DNA of 40,388 nt, from contig JAAVFK010000018.1 of assembly GCA_014800785.1 (NCBI GenBank), positions 314,161 to 354,548 of the forward strand, read 5' to 3'. The number at the start of each line of letters is the position of its first letter. Positions within the stretch are counted from its first letter, which is position 1. The position numbers were made by a program, and so were the translations under genes. Below the pieces are notes generated by a model. The model was not told the origin of the DNA. It was given only the letters and a program-made list of their open reading frames with translations, and ran no database searches. Below are positions 37,079 to 40,388 of this stretch, one piece after another. Origin of the DNA: Bacteroidales bacterium. Its GTDB lineage: Bacteria > Bacteroidota > Bacteroidia > Bacteroidales > Muribaculaceae.

Positions 37079-37150
37079 GCCCCATTCGTCTATCGGTTAG
37101 GACGAGAGATTTTCATTCTCTAAAGAGCAGTTCGACTCTGCTATGGGGTA
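37079..37150 (+). tRNA. tRNA-Glu (anticodon TTC)
   Basis: Acceptor GCCCCAT/ATGGGGT, anticodon loop TTTTCAT between AGAGA/TCTCT, T arm AGCAG-TTCGACT-CTGCT. Confidence 0.92.
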
Positions 37151-37187
37151 CTAATAAAAACCAAAAAGAAAGCAAAGCAATCAACAG

Positions 37188-37445
37188 ATGGCAAATCATA
37201 AATCATCTCTGAAAAGAATCCGTCAGTCCGAGAAGCGCAAACTCGAGAACCGCTACTGGGCAAAGACGGCTCGCAACGCGGTTCGTCGCGTTCGTCGCAT
37301 GACCGACGCAACTGAAGCACAGGCAGCCTTCAACCAGGTTAGCGCCCTTCTTCAGCGTCTCGGCCGTAAGAACATCATCTCCAAGAACAAAGCCGCTAAC
37401 CTCTGCAGCGGTCTTCAGCAGCACGTAAACAAGCTTGCGAAGTAA
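37188..37445 (+). CDS. rpsT: 30S ribosomal protein S20
   Basis: MANHKSSLKRIRQSEKRKLENRYWAKTARNAVRRVR...GRKNIISKNKAANLCSGLQQHVNKLAK. Confidence 0.96.
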   Translation: MANHKSSLKRIRQSEKRKLENRYWAKTARNAVRRVRRMTDATEAQAAFNQVSALLQRLGRKNIISKNKAANLCSGLQQHVNKLAK

Positions 37446-37524
37446 TTTTTCGAGATTGATTCGCTAAAAAATACAATCGGAATGTGAGCCCGTCGCTCCA
37501 CCGCAGGTTGCATCCCGATAAGTT

Positions 37525-37596
37525 GGTCCATTCGTCTATCGGTTAGGACGAGAGATTTTCATTCTCTAAAGAGGAGTTCGACTCTCCTATGGACTA
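37525..37596 (+). tRNA. tRNA-Glu (anticodon TTC), second copy
   Basis: Acceptor GGTCCAT/ATGGACT, same D and anticodon arms as the first copy, T arm AGGAG-TTCGACT-CTCCT. Confidence 0.93.
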
Positions 37597-37620
37597 CTCC
37601 CCAAATCCATCCTATCCCAA

Positions 37621-37661
37621 AGAGACCGGTTTCCTTTATTGGAGCCGGTCTCTGCTTTTTC
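37621..37661 (+). terminator. Rho-independent terminator after the tRNA-Glu/rpsT unit
   Basis: AGAGACCGG...CCGGTCTCT followed by GCTTTTT. Confidence 0.8.
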
Positions 37662-37740
37662 ACCCTCCCATACGCTCATACGAAGTCGGTTAAGACCTCC
37701 GGATGCGTCAGTATCCCCAAAGTGATATCCGCAGAAAACG

Positions 37741-37780
37741 AACAGACCCCGCTGTCGATGACAGCGGGGTCTGTTTATTT
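37741..37780. terminator. Strong (bidirectional) hairpin terminator downstream of rnr
   Basis: AACAGACCCCGCTGT-CGATG-ACAGCGGGGTCTGTT followed by TATTT. Confidence 0.75.
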
Positions 37781-37809
37781 CGTGGGGGCGCCGGATGGCG
37801 CCGGCCGGG

Positions 37810-40044
37810 TCAGCGCTTGCTGCGACGCTGCTGTTTCTTGCGAGGGGTGTTGCGCCCGTGTTCCTTACGTTTCTCGGCGAGGGGCTTGTTGGGGTTGCCG
37901 TCGTCGGAGATCAGCGCGAAGTCGAGTTGCTTGCGGTCAAGGTCGGCACGCGCAACCTGAACCTTCACCTTGTCGCCGAGCGTGTAGCGGTTGTGGTGCT
38001 TGCGCCCGATCAGACAGTAGTTCTTCTCGTCATATTCGTAGTAGTCGTCGGCGAGATCGCGAACCGGCACAAGACCTTCGCAGAGATTCTCGTCGAGCTC
38101 GACGTAGAATCCCCATTCGGTGACACCGGAAATCACACCTTCGTAGATCTCACCGAGACGATCCTGCATGAATTCGACCTGCTTGTAGCGGATCGACGCA
38201 CGTTCGGCGTTGGCCGCAGTCTGCTCCATGTCCGACGAGTGGCGGCACTGGTCCTCAAGCTTGACCTTGTCAGCTGAACGGCCGCCCTCGGCATACTTGG
38301 CCAGAAGACGATGGACCATCATATCGGGATAGCGGCGGATAGGCGACGTAAAGTGGGTGTAGTAAGGCACAGCCAGGCCGTAGTGTCCGACGTTGTCGGT
38401 CGTGTAGATGGCCTTGGCCATCGAACGGATGGCGAGCATGGAGAGCATATTCTCCTCACCCTTGCCTTTCACATCCTTCAACAGGCGGTTAAGTCCGCGG
38501 TTGACCTCTCTGGAGGAGCCTTCGGGATTGATCTTGTAACCGAAACGGGCGGCGATACCGCTGAGGTTAGTCAGCTTCTCGGGATCCGGATTGTCGTGGA
38601 CACGATAGACGAATGTCTTTGCCTTCTTGCCCTTCGGCACCTTGCCGATAGATTCAGCCACGGCGATATTGGCCAGAAGCATAAACTCCTCGATGAGTTT
38701 GTTCGAGTCTTTCGACTCCTTGAAGTAGACACTCACGGGCTTGCCATCCTTGTCGATCTCGAAACGGACCTCCGCACGGTCGAACTCAAGCGCACCCGCA
38801 TCATAGCGGCGGCGACGAAGTTCTTTGGCGAGCTTGTCGAGCGTGAGGACCTCGCGTGCGAAGTCACCCTTGCCGGTCTCGATAATCTCCTGAGCCTCCT
38901 CATAAGTGAAGCGGCGGTCGGACTTGATGACGGTGCGTCCGATTCGGCGGTTGACAACATTGGCTTTGCTGTCCATCTCGAAGATGGCCGAGAAGGTCAG
39001 TTTCTCCTCATTGGGACGCAAGGAGCAGATGCCGTTCGAGAGGTGTTCGGGAAGCATCGGGATGGTGCGGTCCACAAGATATACGCTGGTCGCGCGCTGG
39101 CGCGCTTCCTTGTCAATGATCGAATTGGGCTGGACATAATGGGTCACGTCGGCGATATGCACGCCGACCTCCCAGTTGCCGTTGGCAAGCTGGCGGATCG
39201 AGAGGGCATCGTCGAAGTCTTTCGCGTCGCGGGGGTCGATGGTGAAAGTAGTCACGCTACGGAAGTCCTCACGCTTCGCGACCTCTTCGGGGGTGATTCC
39301 GGCATCGATCTTATTGGCTGCCGCCTCGACGTTCTCAGGATACTTGTAGGGGAGTCCGAACTCGGCCAGGATGGCATGCATCTCGGCGGTGTTCTCGCCC
39401 TTGACACCGAGGATGTCGACGATTTCTCCGCGGGGGTTCATCTCGTCATCTTTCCAGACGGTGATGCGGGCGATAGCCTTGTCGCCGGTCTTGCCTCCCT
39501 TTAGTTTCTGGCGCGGGATGATGATGTCGGCCGCGAGGAACTTGGAGTCGGTCACGAGAGCGGCATAGTTCTTCTCGACCTTCAGGGTACCGATGAATAC
39601 CTGGTCTTTGGTCTCAACGATCTCGAGCACCTTCGCCTCGGGCTCCTGACCCTTGCGTGAAGCGGAGACCATCACACGGACCTTATCGCCGTTGAGGGCA
39701 TGCATCGAGTTGCGCTCGGCCACGAGGATCTGCTCGTCATCGACGATGACGGCATTGCGGCCGTTGGAACGGCGCACGAAGTAGCCGACGGCTTCATTGC
39801 CGCGGTTGGAATGTGCCTTGTATTTTCCGGGAGCGACCTCGAGGATTTCATCGGCTGCTGCGAGATCCTCAAGCATATTGATGATGTCAAGACGATTGGA
39901 GGGATGCTTAGCATCGATGGCAAAGGCGATCTGCTTATAGTTAAAGGACTGGCGGTTCTCCTTGTGGAGAAACTCCATTATTTTGTCATACAGGTCTTTC
40001 TTCCGCAGACGTCGCGGAGCGGCCTGTTTGTCGTTATGCGTCAT
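37810..40044 (-). CDS. rnr: Ribonuclease R
   Basis: TIDPRDAKDFDDALSIRQLANGNWEVGVHIADVTHYVQPNSIIDKEARQRATSVYLVDRTIPMLPEHLSNGICSL, HYGLAVPYYTHFTSPIRRYPDMMVHRLL, S1 domain near the C-terminus. ORF track extends to 40125; MTHNDK start assumed. Confidence 0.96.
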   Translation of the reverse strand: MTHNDKQAAPRRLRKKDLYDKIMEFLHKENRQSFNYKQIAFAIDAKHPSNRLDIINMLEDLAAADEILEVAPGKYKAHSNRGNEAVGYFVRRSNGRNAVIVDDEQILVAERNSMHALNGDKVRVMVSASRKGQEPEAKVLEIVETKDQVFIGTLKVEKNYAALVTDSKFLAADIIIPRQKLKGGKTGDKAIARITVWKDDEMNPRGEIVDILGVKGENTAEMHAILAEFGLPYKYPENVEAAANKIDAGITPEEVAKREDFRSVTTFTIDPRDAKDFDDALSIRQLANGNWEVGVHIADVTHYVQPNSIIDKEARQRATSVYLVDRTIPMLPEHLSNGICSLRPNEEKLTFSAIFEMDSKANVVNRRIGRTVIKSDRRFTYEEAQEIIETGKGDFAREVLTLDKLAKELRRRRYDAGALEFDRAEVRFEIDKDGKPVSVYFKESKDSNKLIEEFMLLANIAVAESIGKVPKGKKAKTFVYRVHDNPDPEKLTNLSGIAARFGYKINPEGSSREVNRGLNRLLKDVKGKGEENMLSMLAIRSMAKAIYTTDNVGHYGLAVPYYTHFTSPIRRYPDMMVHRLLAKYAEGGRSADKVKLEDQCRHSSDMEQTAANAERASIRYKQVEFMQDRLGEIYEGVISGVTEWGFYVELDENLCEGLVPVRDLADDYYEYDEKNYCLIGRKHHNRYTLGDKVKVQVARADLDRKQLDFALISDDGNPNKPLAEKRKEHGRNTPRKKQQRRSKR

Positions 40045-40280
40045 GGTGGTAATTGTTGAAATTTCGTTTTGATTTGTGTTTTTCGGGCCGAAGTCAATCC
40101 GATCACAAGAATTGGTCGGATTCAAACGGCTTCTCAGGGTTCCACCCGTCGGACCCTGATATGATACGGCAGGTCTTCGGCTGGCAGGTCCGTCATTTCA
40201 CAGACCCGGTGTCATATAATTAACACAATTTTTTAACACTTCCCAGTGTCAATTTGTTTGCTGAGTAAGGCTTATTAGGG

Positions 40281-40307
40281 GCCGGTTGACGAACAGGTTC
40301 AACCGGC
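40281..40307. other. Hairpin-forming inverted repeat
   Basis: GCCGGTTGA...TCAACCGGC. Confidence 0.55.
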
Positions 40308-40388
40308 TTCCATAAATAAACGTACATTCGCGCCCAATATTGTCCGACTCACAAGTGTTATATAGAATATGGACTATCTTGAGATTGT

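Noticed and set aside
38311-39504. 397-aa + strand ORF opposite rnr
   Set aside because: Antisense shadow; the minus strand encodes an unmistakable RNase R.
40281-40307. Terminator for a gene beyond the window edge
   Set aside because: Hairpin is real, but it lacks a clear T tract and no upstream gene in a suitable orientation can be seen, so it is listed only as an inverted repeat.

Overview
The window is Bacteroidales-type DNA, possibly Muribaculaceae; this is inferred from the TAnnTTTG promoters and from the UpxY, PCMD, DUF4294 and WbqC families. A roughly 25-kb surface-polysaccharide (capsule/EPS) locus on the + strand (~1.5-27.25 kb) lies between conserved chromosomal genes. Left flank: 5' part of dapB (-) and a PCMD lipoprotein-like gene (-). 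The locus opens with a UpxY/NusG-like antiterminator, followed by two uncharacterised genes behind their own -33/-7 promoter. Next come a Wzx-like flippase, SDR, MenD-like ThDP enzyme, SAT-like acetyltransferase and a GT2 with a G10 tract. Then a nucleotidyltransferase/HAD/kinase/nucleotidyltransferase block, acyltransferase, pyruvyltransferase, several GTs, WecB, an EpsG-like polymerase, GT4 and a short PglC-like initiating sugar transferase. It ends with ATP-grasp, opine dehydrogenase-like and fused B12-binding/glutamate-mutase-like genes. Right flank: Rpn nuclease, DUF4294, WbqC, lepB, a conserved protein, an outer-membrane beta-barrel, a TPR protein, rpsT between two tRNA-Glu genes, and rnr. 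Best leads: (1) the three-gene ATP-grasp/opine dehydrogenase/B12-mutase cassette; (2) the G10 tract, where a -1 shift adds a protein-like C-terminus to a GT2; (3) a 44-nt 5' remnant of the nucleotidyltransferase gene left 1.15 kb upstream; (4) a four-gene putative nucleotide-activation module; (5) dispersed TATGG-rich intergenic repeats and a 31-bp tandem repeat. All family calls were made by eye from translated sequence; no database search was run.
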